Origin: Eubacterium sp. 14-2
Lineage (GTDB): Bacteria; Bacillota; Clostridia; Lachnospirales; Lachnospiraceae
Direction: 5' to 3'
Length of the DNA: 64,000 nt
NCBI RefSeq assembly: GCF_000403845.2
Contig: NZ_KE159567.1
Coordinates: forward strand, 1,914,886 to 1,978,885
Shown here: positions 34,448 to 45,365 of the stretch, piece by piece
Layout: each line of letters begins with the position of its first letter
Position numbering within the stretch: the first letter of the stretch is position 1
Position numbers and translations under genes: made by a program
The notes under the pieces: model-generated
Databases searched by the model: none
The model's input: only the letters and a program-made list of their open reading frames with translations
Told to the model about the DNA's origin: nothing

Positions 34448-35980
34448 TTAAAACACTTTCTTTTCTCTGATTCTTGGTTTTACACTGAAAACCTCTTCAA
34501 AGGAATTGGCATAAGCGGAAAAAAGTCCTTTTTCCAGTACAATGCTCTCTGAGGATTCCACGGTAATCACCAGTTCCCGGTCCTGCAGAGCCGCTTTGAT
34601 ATTCCGGAACTTCTGCCTGTGGCTTCGATCCATGGCATTGGCAATTTTGAGAATAGCTGTGAGCTTTGATACCGTCATATAGCCTTTCTGATCCATTTTA
34701 TCGCTGACGCTGCTGTAAGGCTGCAGAGGCTGAGAATTGTATTTTACGGCGTTTGCCACAATTTCCCGCTCTATGTGGGTCATGCCGATAATCTCAGTGG
34801 CCATGATAATCTGGTAAGAACATTCCGCCTGATTTACCAGGCTGATATAGCGGCCGCAGTCGTGAAGGATGGCAGCCACCTGCAGCAGCAGACGTTCCCG
34901 TTTGCCCATACCATGAACTTTCTTCATGGCGTCAAAGATCGAGACTGTCATATTGAGGACGGCTTCCGTATGGCTGGAATAGCCCTGATAGCGTTCTGCC
35001 AGATTCCGGGCGGCGGCCAGTACGTCTTCCTCAAAATCGTGCTCAAAATAAATCATGCGCTTTTTTTCCGCATAGGCGCAGACAATGCCGTCGCTGATAT
35101 TTACCCCGGGCACCCAGATATATTTTGCATTCAGCTCCTCGCTGAGACGTTTGTACAGCACCACCGACGGAAGAATCAGAGGATCGTGTTCGTTGGCCAG
35201 ATTTAATTCCAGAGAAATTTCTTCCGCAGATTTCCGGTACCATTTATTCAGCATTTTGATAAAACGCTCGGTTTCTATGGTTCCATCCTCTTCTTTTTTG
35301 GAAAATCCCTTCGTCATTTCCTCAATGTAATCTCCCATGATAATTACATATTTCATTTCCCGCTCCTGCAGGTAAATACGTTTGAAAATTTCCAGCTCCT
35401 TGTCAATCAGCTCCTGTATCTGGGTTTCGTAGTGGGAAACCAGATTTTCAATTTTAGACAGTTTTTCCCGAATGCGCATAATACCCAGTTCAATATGCTG
35501 GGTGGTAATGGCTGTCCCCTTCCGAAACAGAGTAATCTGCATACTGCCCCCTCCAACGTTGACTACCGCTGCTCCTTTCTGAATCATTTTTTCAAATTTC
35601 GGCAGGATTGCCAGGGATTTATAATCCATCAGCCGATGTTCGGAATTGCTGAGTACCATTACTTCGATTCTGGTGCGGAGGCGGATCTGATCCAGAATAA
35701 AGGGGGCGTTGCTTACATTCCGAAATACATTTCCCGCACAGGCCTCATAATCGTCAACCTTATACCCATCCATAATGGAGCGGAATTCTTTTAAAATCTG
35801 ACAGAGTTCTTCCACCAGTTCATATCCGATCACGCCTTTGCCAAAAGCGTCCCGGCCCAGTTCCACATGGCTGCGTATATAATCAATGGGACGTATTTTC
35901 CGGTTTGCGGAAATTTCAAATATTTTCAGGCTCACTTCATAAGAGCCGATGTAAATTGCTGCAAATGTCGTAATTTTCAT
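34448..35980 (-). CDS. ppx: Exopolyphosphatase/pppGpp phosphohydrolase (Ppx/GppA) with HD domain
   Basis: Releases terminal phosphate from polyphosphate or pppGpp. Start at 35980 (MKITTFAAIYIGS) is set by AAAGGA; the longer frame reaches into the upstream gene without a site. The 510-residue product has the ASKHA N-terminal domains (AAIYIGSYEVSLKIFEI, VVNVGGGSMQITLF, ELGIMRIRE) and a C-terminal HD domain (AAILHDCGRYIS) for the predicted hydrolase-like lobe. Cotranscribed with ppk1; upstream is the DUF815 ATPase 43 bases away. Substrate preference is not decided by sequence. Confidence 0.9.
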   Translation of the reverse strand: MKITTFAAIYIGSYEVSLKIFEISANRKIRPIDYIRSHVELGRDAFGKGVIGYELVEELCQILKEFRSIMDGYKVDDYEACAGNVFRNVSNAPFILDQIRLRTRIEVMVLSNSEHRLMDYKSLAILPKFEKMIQKGAAVVNVGGGSMQITLFRKGTAITTQHIELGIMRIREKLSKIENLVSHYETQIQELIDKELEIFKRIYLQEREMKYVIIMGDYIEEMTKGFSKKEEDGTIETERFIKMLNKWYRKSAEEISLELNLANEHDPLILPSVVLYKRLSEELNAKYIWVPGVNISDGIVCAYAEKKRMIYFEHDFEEDVLAAARNLAERYQGYSSHTEAVLNMTVSIFDAMKKVHGMGKRERLLLQVAAILHDCGRYISLVNQAECSYQIIMATEIIGMTHIEREIVANAVKYNSQPLQPYSSVSDKMDQKGYMTVSKLTAILKIANAMDRSHRQKFRNIKAALQDRELVITVESSESIVLEKGLFSAYANSFEEVFSVKPRIREKKVF

Positions 35981-36023
35981 ACCTGTTCCTTTCTGCCGGA
36001 TCTCTCTGGTCCCGGCTTCTGAC

Positions 36024-37316
36024 TCACTGCTTTCCCAGCAGGTAATCAATAAACTGCCGGGCGGTTCTGCCGGAAAGCCCTCCGTGGCTCAGTTCCCACT
36101 TATTCGCCTCTGCCAGCAGTTCTTCCGCTGCCATGGGGATCTGATGTTTCCGGGCCAGCCTTTGCACAATCTCCTGGAATTCTTTTTTATCCGGTTTTCC
36201 AAAATAAATGGTAACGCCAAACCTGGAAGCCAGAGACAGCTTTTCCTGCACCGTATCGTTTGTATGAAGTTCATCGTCGCGTTCTGCTTTATCACTGAAT
36301 TTTTCCCGTACCAGGTGTCGTCGGTTGGAAGTAGCGTAAATCAGCACGTTGTCCGGTTTTTTCTCCAGCCCTCCTTCGATGACTGCTTTCAGATATTTGT
36401 ATTCAATTTCAAATTCTTCAAAAGACAGGTCATCCATATATATGATGAATTTATAATTTCGATTCTTAATCCTTCCGATTACATCATTCAAATCCTGGAA
36501 CTGGTGTTTGTAAATCTCAATCATTCGAAGACCCTGTTCATAATACTGGTTGATGATTGCTTTTATACTGGTTGACTTGCCCGTACCAGCATCCCCGAAC
36601 AGCAGACAGTTATTGGCCCGTCTGCCTTTAACAAAGGCCTCGGTATTATCAATCAGTTTCTGCTTTGCAGTCTCATAGCCTACCAGATCGTCCAGATGTA
36701 CATGGGCAATGTTGGCAATGGGTACAATTTTCACCTGACGATCTTCATGTTCCACGCGAAATGCTTTATGTAAACCCAGTTTGCCCACACCGAATTCCCG
36801 GTAAAATTCTGTCACTTCATCCTTAAACTCTTCTACTGTTTCTGTCTGCTCCAGGCGGACGCTTAAGGCACAGATTCTGTCCCGGATCCGATGGTTGAAG
36901 ACTTTTCCTCCCCGGTGGGCCCTCTTATAATCTTTCAGGATGGCAAATTCCGGAAGTTCCAGTTCTTTCTGAAGTTCCAGTAAGTCGAAGTCGAACAGTT
37001 CCTTGAAGATGGCGAAATCATGGAGCGCCAGTTCGTTAATGCTCCCGGTAATTCTGCCTTTGATTTCGCAGGATGTGCTGTAGGCATTTTCATGATTCAC
37101 CAGAAGGAATGTCAGATAATTTTGCCAGAGATTTCCTTCAAACCCATGACTGACGGAAAGTTCTGTGAGATGATGGATGCATTCATAGCTCAGAGAAAGA
37201 AGTTCTGTCCTGGAACAGTCCTTATCTCTGTAATGCTCCATGATCCAGGTAAAATCTGCAAGAATTTTCCCCTGTTCAAATTCCCGGTATAAAATCAGTT
37301 TTTCCGTATTTGTCAT
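36024..37316 (-). CDS. DUF815-family AAA+ ATPase
   Basis: A 430-residue ATPase. The N-terminal 200 residues are helical and unassigned; the DUF815 AAA+ core begins at about 215 with Walker A GDAGTGKST near 242, Walker B IIYMDDLSF, sensor YATSNRRHL and arginine finger region near SRFGVTIYF. The family is widespread and its role is not well defined. GGAGG precedes the start, 17 bases after the pheA stop, so it is probably in one transcript with pheA, ppx and ppk1. Cytoplasmic. Confidence 0.85.
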   Translation of the reverse strand: MTNTEKLILYREFEQGKILADFTWIMEHYRDKDCSRTELLSLSYECIHHLTELSVSHGFEGNLWQNYLTFLLVNHENAYSTSCEIKGRITGSINELALHDFAIFKELFDFDLLELQKELELPEFAILKDYKRAHRGGKVFNHRIRDRICALSVRLEQTETVEEFKDEVTEFYREFGVGKLGLHKAFRVEHEDRQVKIVPIANIAHVHLDDLVGYETAKQKLIDNTEAFVKGRRANNCLLFGDAGTGKSTSIKAIINQYYEQGLRMIEIYKHQFQDLNDVIGRIKNRNYKFIIYMDDLSFEEFEIEYKYLKAVIEGGLEKKPDNVLIYATSNRRHLVREKFSDKAERDDELHTNDTVQEKLSLASRFGVTIYFGKPDKKEFQEIVQRLARKHQIPMAAEELLAEANKWELSHGGLSGRTARQFIDYLLGKQ

Positions 37317-37333
37317 TTTTCTTCCTCCTGCTG

Positions 37334-38464
37334 CTAATAATTCCCCAGTATTTTAATGGAAAGGGCTCCTTCCTGCAGCCCTTTCAGGGCATTCTGCACA
37401 GCGCCGTCTCTGAGATTTCCTTCCATATCCACAAAAAAGCGGTACTCGAAGCTCCTGTCCTTAACAGGCCTGGATTCAATTTTTACCATGTTCAGGTTGT
37501 TGAAGATCATATGGGAAAGCATGTGATACAGGGAGCCGCTTTCATGAGATATTTCAAAACAGATACTGATTTTATCTGCTCCCTTCTGACAGATTTTTCT
37601 GCCGGAAACAATAATAAATCTGGTGCTGTTTTCATCACTGTAATTGATATGATCTTTCAGAATTTTAAGTCCGTAAATGTCCGCAGTCACAGTGCTTGCT
37701 ATGGCAGCCTGTTCTTTTCGGCCATCTTCCAGAATCTTTTTGGCAGCCATAGCGGTATTCTTTGCCTTTACCCGTTTCCAGTCCCTGTGCTCGTCCAGAA
37801 AGTCCACGCTCTGCATAAGGGCCTGAGGGTGGGAATACACATGGGTAATATCAGAAAGGCTGCTGCCCGGAAGCCCAAGCAGTGCGTGTTCCACTTTGAT
37901 GGTCTGCTCTGCCACAATGTAGTTTCCGTATTCCACCAGCAAATCAAAGTTTTCTCCCACAATTCCGGCAGAGGAATTTTCTATGGGAAGGACTGCATAG
38001 TCTGCTTCTCCGCTGCGGATGGCCTCCATGGCGTCCCGCCAGGTCTCCACATGGTAACTGTCCGTATCTTCTCCGAAATAGGCCTTCATGGCAATCTGGC
38101 TGTAGGCACCCTCTGTTCCCTGATATACCACTTTATGGCTGGTAAAGGGCAGCCTGTCCACCTGGACAAAGCCAGTTTCCAGTCCCTGTCCGTGCTGAAT
38201 CATCCTCTGATACTGACGTTTCCGGCTGAGAGCCATAATCTGTTCAAACAGCTCCCCTGCATCGTAACGGTTCTCTTCTGTATGAACCAGCTCCTTTATC
38301 TTTGTCAGTTTCTCCTGTTCCCGTATTTTGTCCAGCACCGGTTTTCCCGTGGATATTTTATATTCTGCAACCTCTGTGGTCAGCTTCATCCGTGCTTCGT
38401 ACAATGCCACGATCTGACGGTCAATTTTATCTATTTCTTCCCGAATTTCACTTAAATCTTTCAT
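37334..38464 (-). CDS. pheA: Bifunctional chorismate mutase/prephenate dehydratase (P-protein)
   Basis: Turns chorismate through prephenate to phenylpyruvate for phenylalanine synthesis. Start at 38464 (MKDLSEIREEIDKIDRQI) follows GAGGAAG; the preceding TTG/ATG codons overlap that site. The 376-residue product has an AroQ mutase domain (1-90), a dehydratase domain (about 105-285; YQGTEGAYSQIA, NSSAGIV, TRFIIVS) and a C-terminal ACT domain with ESRPVKDRSFEYRFFV, which senses phenylalanine. No T-box leader was seen; the gap upstream is only about 80 bases before the terminator of the next operon. First gene of pheA-DUF815-ppx-ppk1. Confidence 0.95.
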   Translation of the reverse strand: MKDLSEIREEIDKIDRQIVALYEARMKLTTEVAEYKISTGKPVLDKIREQEKLTKIKELVHTEENRYDAGELFEQIMALSRKRQYQRMIQHGQGLETGFVQVDRLPFTSHKVVYQGTEGAYSQIAMKAYFGEDTDSYHVETWRDAMEAIRSGEADYAVLPIENSSAGIVGENFDLLVEYGNYIVAEQTIKVEHALLGLPGSSLSDITHVYSHPQALMQSVDFLDEHRDWKRVKAKNTAMAAKKILEDGRKEQAAIASTVTADIYGLKILKDHINYSDENSTRFIIVSGRKICQKGADKISICFEISHESGSLYHMLSHMIFNNLNMVKIESRPVKDRSFEYRFFVDMEGNLRDGAVQNALKGLQEGALSIKILGNY

Positions 38465-38545
38465 ATGCCACTTCCTCATCAAAGTATATAATTATCATAT
38501 AACAACTGAGCCTTAAAGGCAAGTTTGTATCTGTATTTTCATGGA

Positions 38546-38584
38546 AAAAGCCATGGCTCTTTCTGAAAAAGAGCCATGGCTTTT
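38546..38584. terminator. Strong bidirectional terminator
   Basis: A 17-bp perfect stem, 38546-38562 with 38568-38584 (core AGCCATGGCTCTTT), loop of five. A and T runs on both sides allow termination in either direction; on the minus strand it ends the spoIID-to-TPR operon 8 bases past the last stop. Confidence 0.92.
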
Positions 38585-38591
38585 ACAGGGT

Positions 38592-39746
38592 TTATTCCGG
38601 CATGTAAATATAGTTGCACCGCAGTACGTCAGAAACCATGTCATATTTATCTACCAGGATCAGAGACAGCACATTATTGCCCTCCGGTATTGGTATGGGC
38701 TCTTTGTATTGCTGAGATTCCTGCGTGGGCACCGTGTCATCCCAGGTATAATATACCGTACATCCCTCCGGAATATGGACCACAATGGTTTCCGGGGTGT
38801 AAAAATTCCCGCCGTAAGGAGCTACCTGAGGAGGATTGGGCTTCTGCTTTTTTATCTGAAAAACTTCTTCCGTTTCCTGGCTGTACAGGCCGAACTGATT
38901 GCGGGCAACTGCCCGAAGCCTGGTGTTTTTTCCCGGTTCCATCAGAATGGGAGTATGATATTTTCTTCCCTGTACCGGGTCTGTGCCATCGGTGGTATAA
39001 TAGATTTCACAATCCCCTTCTCCGGTAAGTTCCACAAAGGTTTCTCCCTGGTAAATGCCGCCTTTGGGATCAGAACGGGGAGGCTTTGGAAGATATTCAT
39101 CAAACAGTTCCAGGATATCTTCATCCGTTACCTGTCCGCTTAATTTCTGAATGGCTCCATAATTCTGCTGTTCTGCGTAAATCTGAATCAGCTGTTCGTA
39201 GGCCGCAGAATAATCTTCATCCAGTTTCAGTACCTCTAACAGAAATTTCCGTGCACTGTCATTCTGTTCCTGTGCCAGGAAAATTTCTGCCAGACGCATA
39301 CGGGCATCCAGGCTGTCTGTCTGGAGCTTTAATGCCCGCCGCAGATATTTTTCCGCTTTCCGGTAGTCATTTCTGCTCTGGTAATCATCCGCCTTTTTCA
39401 TCTGATATTCGTAGGAATTACTCCGGGCATACGTTACAAGCAGCACAATTCCTGCCAGTAAAACTGCCAGAATTACCAGGGCGAGGACTGCCCAGGTGGG
39501 ATATTTCTTTTTTCGTCCGGATTTTGTTTTTCCGGAAGGGGCGGATTTGCTTTTTCCTGCTGTTTTCTGTTTTCCGTTTCCCGCTGCTTTATGGCTCTGT
39601 ATTTTTTTCTTTTTCTCCTGCAGCAATCCCCGCAGAAAGTCATCTTCCAGAAGATTGTAATCTGACACAATCTGAGCCTCTGCCCCGCATACAGAACAGT
39701 ATACACAACCGGTTCTCAGTTCTGCACCGCAATTTGCACATTTCAT
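38592..39746 (-). CDS. Membrane protein with zinc ribbon, TPR and two chitobiase-C-terminal-like domains
   Basis: A 384-residue protein of unknown role. In order: zinc ribbon at 2-22 (CANCGAEL ... CSVCGAEA), a basic lysine-rich stretch, one membrane helix at about 87-108, TPR repeats at about 115-215 (DDYQSRNDYRKAEKYLRRALKL; AEIFLAQEQNDSARKFLLEV), and two beta domains like the CHB_HEX_C module (IYYTTDGTDPVQGRKY; VYYTWDDTVPTQESQQY). The zinc ribbon should face the cytoplasm and the rest the outside. Its start overlaps the folD stop by four bases (ATGA), so translation is coupled. Last gene of the operon. Confidence 0.8.
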   Translation of the reverse strand: MKCANCGAELRTGCVYCSVCGAEAQIVSDYNLLEDDFLRGLLQEKKKKIQSHKAAGNGKQKTAGKSKSAPSGKTKSGRKKKYPTWAVLALVILAVLLAGIVLLVTYARSNSYEYQMKKADDYQSRNDYRKAEKYLRRALKLQTDSLDARMRLAEIFLAQEQNDSARKFLLEVLKLDEDYSAAYEQLIQIYAEQQNYGAIQKLSGQVTDEDILELFDEYLPKPPRSDPKGGIYQGETFVELTGEGDCEIYYTTDGTDPVQGRKYHTPILMEPGKNTRLRAVARNQFGLYSQETEEVFQIKKQKPNPPQVAPYGGNFYTPETIVVHIPEGCTVYYTWDDTVPTQESQQYKEPIPIPEGNNVLSLILVDKYDMVSDVLRCNYIYMPE

Positions 39747-40594
39747 CCTTCCTGCCCCGTTTCTATGCTCTGTACGCAGTTATTCATCAGCATTGCAATG
39801 GTCATGGGCCCTACGCCTCCCGGAACAGGGGTAATGGCAGAAGCAAGAGGCTCCACTTCATCAAATTTTACATCTCCGCACAATCTGTTATTTTCATCCC
39901 GGTGAATTCCCACGTCGATTACCACAGCGCCTTTTTTCACATATTCCGCGCCAATCAGCTGAGGTTTTCCAACTGCCACAATCAGAATATCTGCCTGCCT
40001 GCAGATTTCTGGAAGATTCCTGGTTCTGGAATGGGCAATGGTTACAGTGGCATTTTCCCGCAGCATCAGAAGGGCCATGGGTTTTCCCACAATATTGCTT
40101 CGTCCGATGACCACGCAGTTTTTCCCTTCTGTTTCCACACCGGAGCGTTTCAAAAGCTGTATAATGCCCGCCGGGGTACAGGACACGAATCCCGGCTCTC
40201 CGATTGTAAGTTTTCCTGTATTCCAGGGATGAAAACCATCTACATCTTTTTCAGGGCTGATGGCCTGTATCACTCTGTCTTCACAGATATGTTCAGGAAG
40301 GGGAAGCTGTACCAGAATGCCTTTTACTTCTTCTTTCTGATTCAATTCTTCAATTAACCCCAGCAGTTCTTCTTCTCCGGTTTCCTCCGGAAGTTCATAA
40401 GCCAGAGAATCAATACCGATATAGGCACAGGCATTTTTCTTGTTTCGTACATAGACACCGGAAGCAGGGTCTGTTCCCACCTGAATCACTGCAAGGGCTC
40501 CGTGTTTCCCCTCCGCCCGCAGTTTTTGTACTTTTTCTTTTAATTCATCCTTTATCTGCTGAGAAATCTTTTTTCCATCTATAATTACTGCCAT
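39743..40594 (-). CDS. folD: Methylene-THF dehydrogenase/methenyl-THF cyclohydrolase
   Basis: Bifunctional one-carbon enzyme, 283 residues, linking formyl-THF to methylene-THF with NAD(P). Signatures are VQVGTDPASGVYVRNKKNAC with the active-site lysine and tyrosine region, VQLPLPEHI, and the C-terminal PVPGGVGPMTIAML. Directly downstream of fhs (51 bases), which makes the substrate. Together they serve purine and methionine synthesis, or the methyl branch of acetogenesis if the other genes exist elsewhere. AGGAAG upstream. Confidence 0.96.
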   Translation of the reverse strand: MAVIIDGKKISQQIKDELKEKVQKLRAEGKHGALAVIQVGTDPASGVYVRNKKNACAYIGIDSLAYELPEETGEEELLGLIEELNQKEEVKGILVQLPLPEHICEDRVIQAISPEKDVDGFHPWNTGKLTIGEPGFVSCTPAGIIQLLKRSGVETEGKNCVVIGRSNIVGKPMALLMLRENATVTIAHSRTRNLPEICRQADILIVAVGKPQLIGAEYVKKGAVVIDVGIHRDENNRLCGDVKFDEVEPLASAITPVPGGVGPMTIAMLMNNCVQSIETGQEG

Positions 40595-40645
40595 GCTTCT
40601 TCCTTTCTTTTACTGACGTATAAATTCTCTCCGGACGGGACTGCC

Positions 40646-42316
40646 TCAGAATAATCCGGTGATTACTCCCTGATTGTCCACATCAATCTGATATGCCGCC
40701 GGGGTTTTTCCGAGTCCCGGCATGGTCATAATAGCTCCCGTAACTGCCACTACGAATCCGGCTCCGGCAGACACATATACTTCACGGACATTTACGGTAA
40801 ATCCTGTGGGCCTTCCCAGTTTTGTCTGGTCATCCGACAGGGAATACTGGGTCTTTGCCATACATACCGGGAAATTTCCCATCCCCAGTTCTTCAATTCG
40901 TTTTAATTCTTTTTCTGCCGCCGGGGAGTAAGTAACTCCCGCAGCACCGTAAATTTCTCCTGCAACGGTTTCTATTTTTTCTTTCAGTGAAAGGCTGTCC
41001 TCGTACAGAGGCCGGAAACTGCTTTCTTTTGTTTCCAGTGTTTCCAGCACTTTTTCCGCCAGAGCGATTCCGCCTTCTCCGCCCTTTTCCCATACTTCTG
41101 ACAGGGCGAACTCACATCCCCGTTCTTTGCAGAACTGTTCCACATATTCTGTCTCTGCCGGGGTATCCGTAACAAAGGAATTTAAGGTTACCACTACGGG
41201 TACATGATATTTCTGCAGATTTTCAATATGTTTTTCCAGGTTTACGATTCCTTTTTTCAGTGCTTCCAGATTTTCTTCGGAAAGACAGGATTTTGGAACA
41301 CCGCCATTATATTTCAGGGCCCGGACCGTTGCCACCAGTACCACAGCATCCGGTTTCAGACCTGCCATACGGCATTTGATGTCCAGAAACTTTTCTGCGC
41401 CAAGATCAGCGCCGAATCCTGCTTCCGTTACCACATAGTCGGCCAGTTTCAGGGCTGTCTTTGTAGCACGGACACTGTTGCAGCCATGAGCAATATTGGC
41501 AAAGGGTCCTCCATGCACGATGGCCGGGGTATGTTCCAGTGTCTGAATGAGATTGGGTTTTAAAGCGTCTTTCAACAGAGCCGCCATGGAGCCGGTGGCC
41601 TGAATATCATCTGCTGTCACAGGTTTTCCTTCAAATGTATAGGCCACAATCATTCTGCCCAGACGCTTTTTCAGATCTGCCATATCTTCTGCCAGACATA
41701 ATACGGCCATAATTTCGGAAGCCACGGTAATGACAAAATGGTCTTCCCGCACCATTCCGTCCATTTTCGTTCCAAGGCCTACCACAATGTTGCGCAGTAC
41801 GCGGTCATTCATATCCAGACAGCGTTTCCATACTACCTGCCGGGGGTCTATGTTCAGAGGATTTCCCTGCTGAATATGGTTGTCCAGCAAAGCTGCAAGA
41901 AGGTTATTGGCAGAGGTAATGGCATGAAAATCCCCGGTAAAATGAAGGTTTAAGTCCTCCATGGGAACTACCTGGGCATATCCGCCTCCCGCTGCTCCTC
42001 CTTTAATGCCAAAACAGGGCCCAAGGGAAGGCTCCCGCAGTGCAAGAACCGCTTTTTTTCCCATTTTTCCAAATGCCTGGCCCAGACCTATACTGGTGGT
42101 GGTTTTGCCTTCTCCTGCCGGAGTGGGATTGATGGCCGTCACAAGAATTAATTTTCCGTCTTTGTTATTTTTTACTTTTTCTGTTAATTCATTCGACAGC
42201 TTTGCCTTATACTTTCCATACAGCTCCAGGTCATCTTCCGGAATGTCCAGTGTGGCTGCCACATTTCTGATGTGAATCATTTCTGCTTCCTGTGCAATCT
42301 GAATATCTGTTTTCAT
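40646..42316 (-). CDS. fhs: Formate-tetrahydrofolate ligase
   Basis: ATP-dependent formation of 10-formyl-THF from formate. The 556-residue length is standard. Visible marks: [29 protein letters not shown] in pieces at the N-terminus, the P-loop [16 protein letters not shown] near 65-80, [20 protein letters not shown] and the C-terminal [17 protein letters not shown]. It starts after GGGAGG and lies 18 bases after ftsK. Followed by folD. Confidence 0.97.
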   Translation of the reverse strand: MKTDIQIAQEAEMIHIRNVAATLDIPEDDLELYGKYKAKLSNELTEKVKNNKDGKLILVTAINPTPAGEGKTTTSIGLGQAFGKMGKKAVLALREPSLGPCFGIKGGAAGGGYAQVVPMEDLNLHFTGDFHAITSANNLLAALLDNHIQQGNPLNIDPRQVVWKRCLDMNDRVLRNIVVGLGTKMDGMVREDHFVITVASEIMAVLCLAEDMADLKKRLGRMIVAYTFEGKPVTADDIQATGSMAALLKDALKPNLIQTLEHTPAIVHGGPFANIAHGCNSVRATKTALKLADYVVTEAGFGADLGAEKFLDIKCRMAGLKPDAVVLVATVRALKYNGGVPKSCLSEENLEALKKGIVNLEKHIENLQKYHVPVVVTLNSFVTDTPAETEYVEQFCKERGCEFALSEVWEKGGEGGIALAEKVLETLETKESSFRPLYEDSLSLKEKIETVAGEIYGAAGVTYSPAAEKELKRIEELGMGNFPVCMAKTQYSLSDDQTKLGRPTGFTVNVREVYVSAGAGFVVAVTGAIMTMPGLGKTPAAYQIDVDNQGVITGLF

Positions 42317-42334
42317 GTTTTCCTCCCGTAATTT

Positions 42335-45307
42335 CTATATGTGTTCTTCTGCATATGTTTCAAATTCTGACATAGTCATCTGTACTTTCCGCGGTTTTGT
42401 GCCTTCTTCCGGCCCTACCACGCCGGCTTCTTCCAGCTGGTCCATAATTCTTGCCGCCCGGTTAAAGCCGATTTTGAACATTCTCTGCAGCATTCCGATG
42501 GAACCTTTTTCTTTTTCGATTACAAATTTTCCTGCTTCCAGGAAATAGGCGTCTCTTTCATTTCCGCTGCCGGATCCGGTTCCGGAGCCCGCAGAAACTG
42601 TATTCATTTTTGCCTCCACTTCAGGATTATATACTACGGTACCCTGTTTTTTCAGAAAATCCACCACTTCTTCCACTTCAGAGTCCGACACAAAAGGGCC
42701 CTGGACACGCAGGGGCTTCTGATAACCCTGTGGATAAAACAGCATATCGCCGTTGCCCAGCAGCTTTTCCGCTCCGTTCATATCCAGTATGGTTCTGGAA
42801 TCCACACCGGAAGATACGGAAAAAGCAATCCGGGAAGGCATATTTGCCTTAATCAGTCCGGTAATAACGTCCACGGAAGGCCGCTGAGTGGCGATAATCA
42901 GATGGATACCCGCGGCTCTGGCAAGCTGTGCCAGCCGGCAGATAGCATCTTCCACATCCCCAGGGGCCACCATCATCAGGTCTGCAAGCTCGTCTACAAT
43001 CACCACTATCTGGGGCAGTTTTGTGGGTTTTGTCTCATCTTCCACATGCTCTATGGCGGCGATTTTCTGGTTATAGCCTTTCAGATCCCTGACCTGACAG
43101 TCTGCAAATTTCTGATATCGGTCCATCATCTCCGCCACTGCCCAGTGAAGGGCGCCGGCAGCTTTTTTCGGATCTGTAACCACAGGAATCAGCAGATGAG
43201 GTATTCCATTATACACACTTAATTCCACCACTTTCGGGTCAATCAGAATCAGTTTTACATCCTCCGGGTCTGCTTTGTAAAGAATACTCATAATTATGGT
43301 ATTGATACACACAGATTTTCCGGAACCGGTTGCCCCGGCAATGAGCAGATGGGGCATTTTTGCGATATCCGCCACCACAGCCTGTCCGCCGATATCTTTT
43401 CCGGCAGTGAAGCAGATACTGGAAGTATGATTCTGAAACTCCTGCGTCTCTATCATATCCCGGAACCGTACCATGACATTTTCCTTGTTGGGTACCTCTA
43501 TGCCCACTGCCGCTTTTCCGGGAATGGGTGCTTCAATACGGATATCCGCAGCTGCCAGATTTAATTTGATATCGTCCGCCAGATTTACAATCTTGCTGAC
43601 TTTTACACCCATTTCCGGCTGCATTTCATATCGGGTCACACTGGGACCGCAGCTTACATCGGTGATGGTTACATTGACGCCGAAATTTTTCAGGGTCTGC
43701 TGTAATTTCAGGGCCGTTTCCTGTAAATGTTTGCGGGAATCTCCCTGGCTTCCGGTCCCTTTTTTCAGCAGAGAAACCGGAGGAAACACATATTCCGGTT
43801 TCGGGGGAGCAGGAGGCGCCGGAACAGTTGCTCTGACCGGAGGAACCGTTTCCCTGGGCGGTATCGTTACTGCCGCAGGTGCTTCCGTTACAGGCTTTGC
43901 AGCTGTGACGGATTCCGGTATATGTTCCGGTTCCGGGGACGCCAGGTTTTCAGCCATGGAATCTGCCTGCAGCAATTCTGCCATATCTTTCAGTTCCGGT
44001 ATGGTTTCTTCCGGTTCCTGTTCTTTTTCTAAAACAGGTGATTTAGAAATCATACTGTCTTCTGCTTCCTGAGAAGCCTCTGATATAATAGCAGACTCCA
44101 GTCCTGCAAATATTTCATCTGTGAAAGATGGCTCAGAATTAATCACCAGAGGTTCTTCGCCTGTATACAGTATTTCTCCGGCTCCTGTATCTGTCTGGTC
44201 GTTCTGTTCCATGATTTTCATAATTTCAGGTGATTCCGGTATTTCAGATACTTTTCTGCTTCTTCTGGGACTTCGGTGAATTTTTTCCACCACCACTGGT
44301 TCTGAAAAAAGCTCCTGGGGCTGTTTCGTTTCTCTTTTTACAGGCATTTCCAGAACAGAAGCTGAAGAAGGCGCTTCCTGTGAATCCCATCCCACCACAT
44401 TTCTGACGGGATTACTGTGAACTTCTTCATCCAAAGATGTATGGTCCGAAAAACTGTTTCCTGGCAAAACGGAATAAGATGTGGTTTTTCCCTGTTTTTC
44501 CTTTCCCCTGTCAGAAAACAGCTTCTCCTTTAATTCTCTGGAAAAGGCTTCGGTTTCCACTGGCAGCTTCAGTTCGCTGATATTATCAGAACGCTCCGGG
44601 GACACCGGAAGAATCCTGGTATCCAGAGCGACCCCTTCCACTTTCCGGTCCGTCCGTCTCCGGTTCTCTTCCTCCCGGCGCAGTTCTTTCTGTTCCCTGC
44701 GCCTTGCAGCATCCTCTCTTGCAGTATCATATACTTTCCTGCTTCCTTTTTTTACACCGCTCAGAAAAGAGCGTTCTGTAAGCAGCACCAGAGCGATAAT
44801 CAGAGCAATGACATCCACAATATAAGCTCCCGGTTTGCCGATGGCAGGACAGAGCAGTACAGCCAGAAGTCCGCCCAGTGCCCCTCCGCCGCTTTTATGT
44901 TCTGCCGCATACTGGAAAGACGCACCAATCTGGTATTCACCGGATTCTCCTGCAACCAGTTCCATAAACAGGCATAAAAACAGTACAAATATCACACCTG
45001 CCGTAAGTTTTATGACAGCAATTCTGTTATTTCGGTTGGACACAAAAAAGGCTGCTCCCATAAAAAAACATACCGGGAACAGATAGGCCATCATTCCGAA
45101 CAGACCGAAACAGAAAGCGCTTACTTTTTCTCCAATGAAACCGCCGATTCCAAAATTGCTGATAAACAATATGATACAGACAGCCAACAGAACCAGAAGG
45201 ACCACTTCACTTCCAAATGATACCTCCTGGCTGCTGTTTTTCTTTCCCGATGCGGTCTTTCCTCCGTCTGATTTTCTTTTTGTCGTATTTTTTGGTTTTG
45301 ACGCCAT
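42335..45307 (-). CDS. ftsK: FtsK/SpoIIIE DNA translocase
   Basis: Membrane-anchored DNA pump that clears chromosomes from the division or sporulation septum. Start at 45307 follows GGGAGG; the upstream TTG overlaps that site. The 990-residue product has four membrane helices in the first 175 residues, a long acidic Pro/Glu linker (about 180-510), and the motor domain with Walker [10 protein letters not shown] near 659 and Walker B IVDELADL near 772, then the C-terminal gamma winged helix ([21 protein letters not shown]) that reads orienting DNA sequences. SpoIID in the same operon hints at a sporulation link, but one protein often serves both roles. Confidence 0.94.
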   Translation of the reverse strand: MASKPKNTTKRKSDGGKTASGKKNSSQEVSFGSEVVLLVLLAVCIILFISNFGIGGFIGEKVSAFCFGLFGMMAYLFPVCFFMGAAFFVSNRNNRIAVIKLTAGVIFVLFLCLFMELVAGESGEYQIGASFQYAAEHKSGGGALGGLLAVLLCPAIGKPGAYIVDVIALIIALVLLTERSFLSGVKKGSRKVYDTAREDAARRREQKELRREEENRRRTDRKVEGVALDTRILPVSPERSDNISELKLPVETEAFSRELKEKLFSDRGKEKQGKTTSYSVLPGNSFSDHTSLDEEVHSNPVRNVVGWDSQEAPSSASVLEMPVKRETKQPQELFSEPVVVEKIHRSPRRSRKVSEIPESPEIMKIMEQNDQTDTGAGEILYTGEEPLVINSEPSFTDEIFAGLESAIISEASQEAEDSMISKSPVLEKEQEPEETIPELKDMAELLQADSMAENLASPEPEHIPESVTAAKPVTEAPAAVTIPPRETVPPVRATVPAPPAPPKPEYVFPPVSLLKKGTGSQGDSRKHLQETALKLQQTLKNFGVNVTITDVSCGPSVTRYEMQPEMGVKVSKIVNLADDIKLNLAAADIRIEAPIPGKAAVGIEVPNKENVMVRFRDMIETQEFQNHTSSICFTAGKDIGGQAVVADIAKMPHLLIAGATGSGKSVCINTIIMSILYKADPEDVKLILIDPKVVELSVYNGIPHLLIPVVTDPKKAAGALHWAVAEMMDRYQKFADCQVRDLKGYNQKIAAIEHVEDETKPTKLPQIVVIVDELADLMMVAPGDVEDAICRLAQLARAAGIHLIIATQRPSVDVITGLIKANMPSRIAFSVSSGVDSRTILDMNGAEKLLGNGDMLFYPQGYQKPLRVQGPFVSDSEVEEVVDFLKKQGTVVYNPEVEAKMNTVSAGSGTGSGSGNERDAYFLEAGKFVIEKEKGSIGMLQRMFKIGFNRAARIMDQLEEAGVVGPEEGTKPRKVQMTMSEFETYAEEHI

Positions 45308-45365
45308 ATGACTTCCTCCCAAACTGTCGTTCTTTATAGTCTATCACATCTGGAATGAAATGTCA

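Noticed and set aside
37310..38455. 381-codon plus-strand frame
   Set aside because: Antisense to pheA, which has complete domain motifs.
39086..40357. 423-codon plus-strand frame
   Set aside because: Shadow of folD and the zinc-ribbon/TPR gene, both with clear families on the minus strand.
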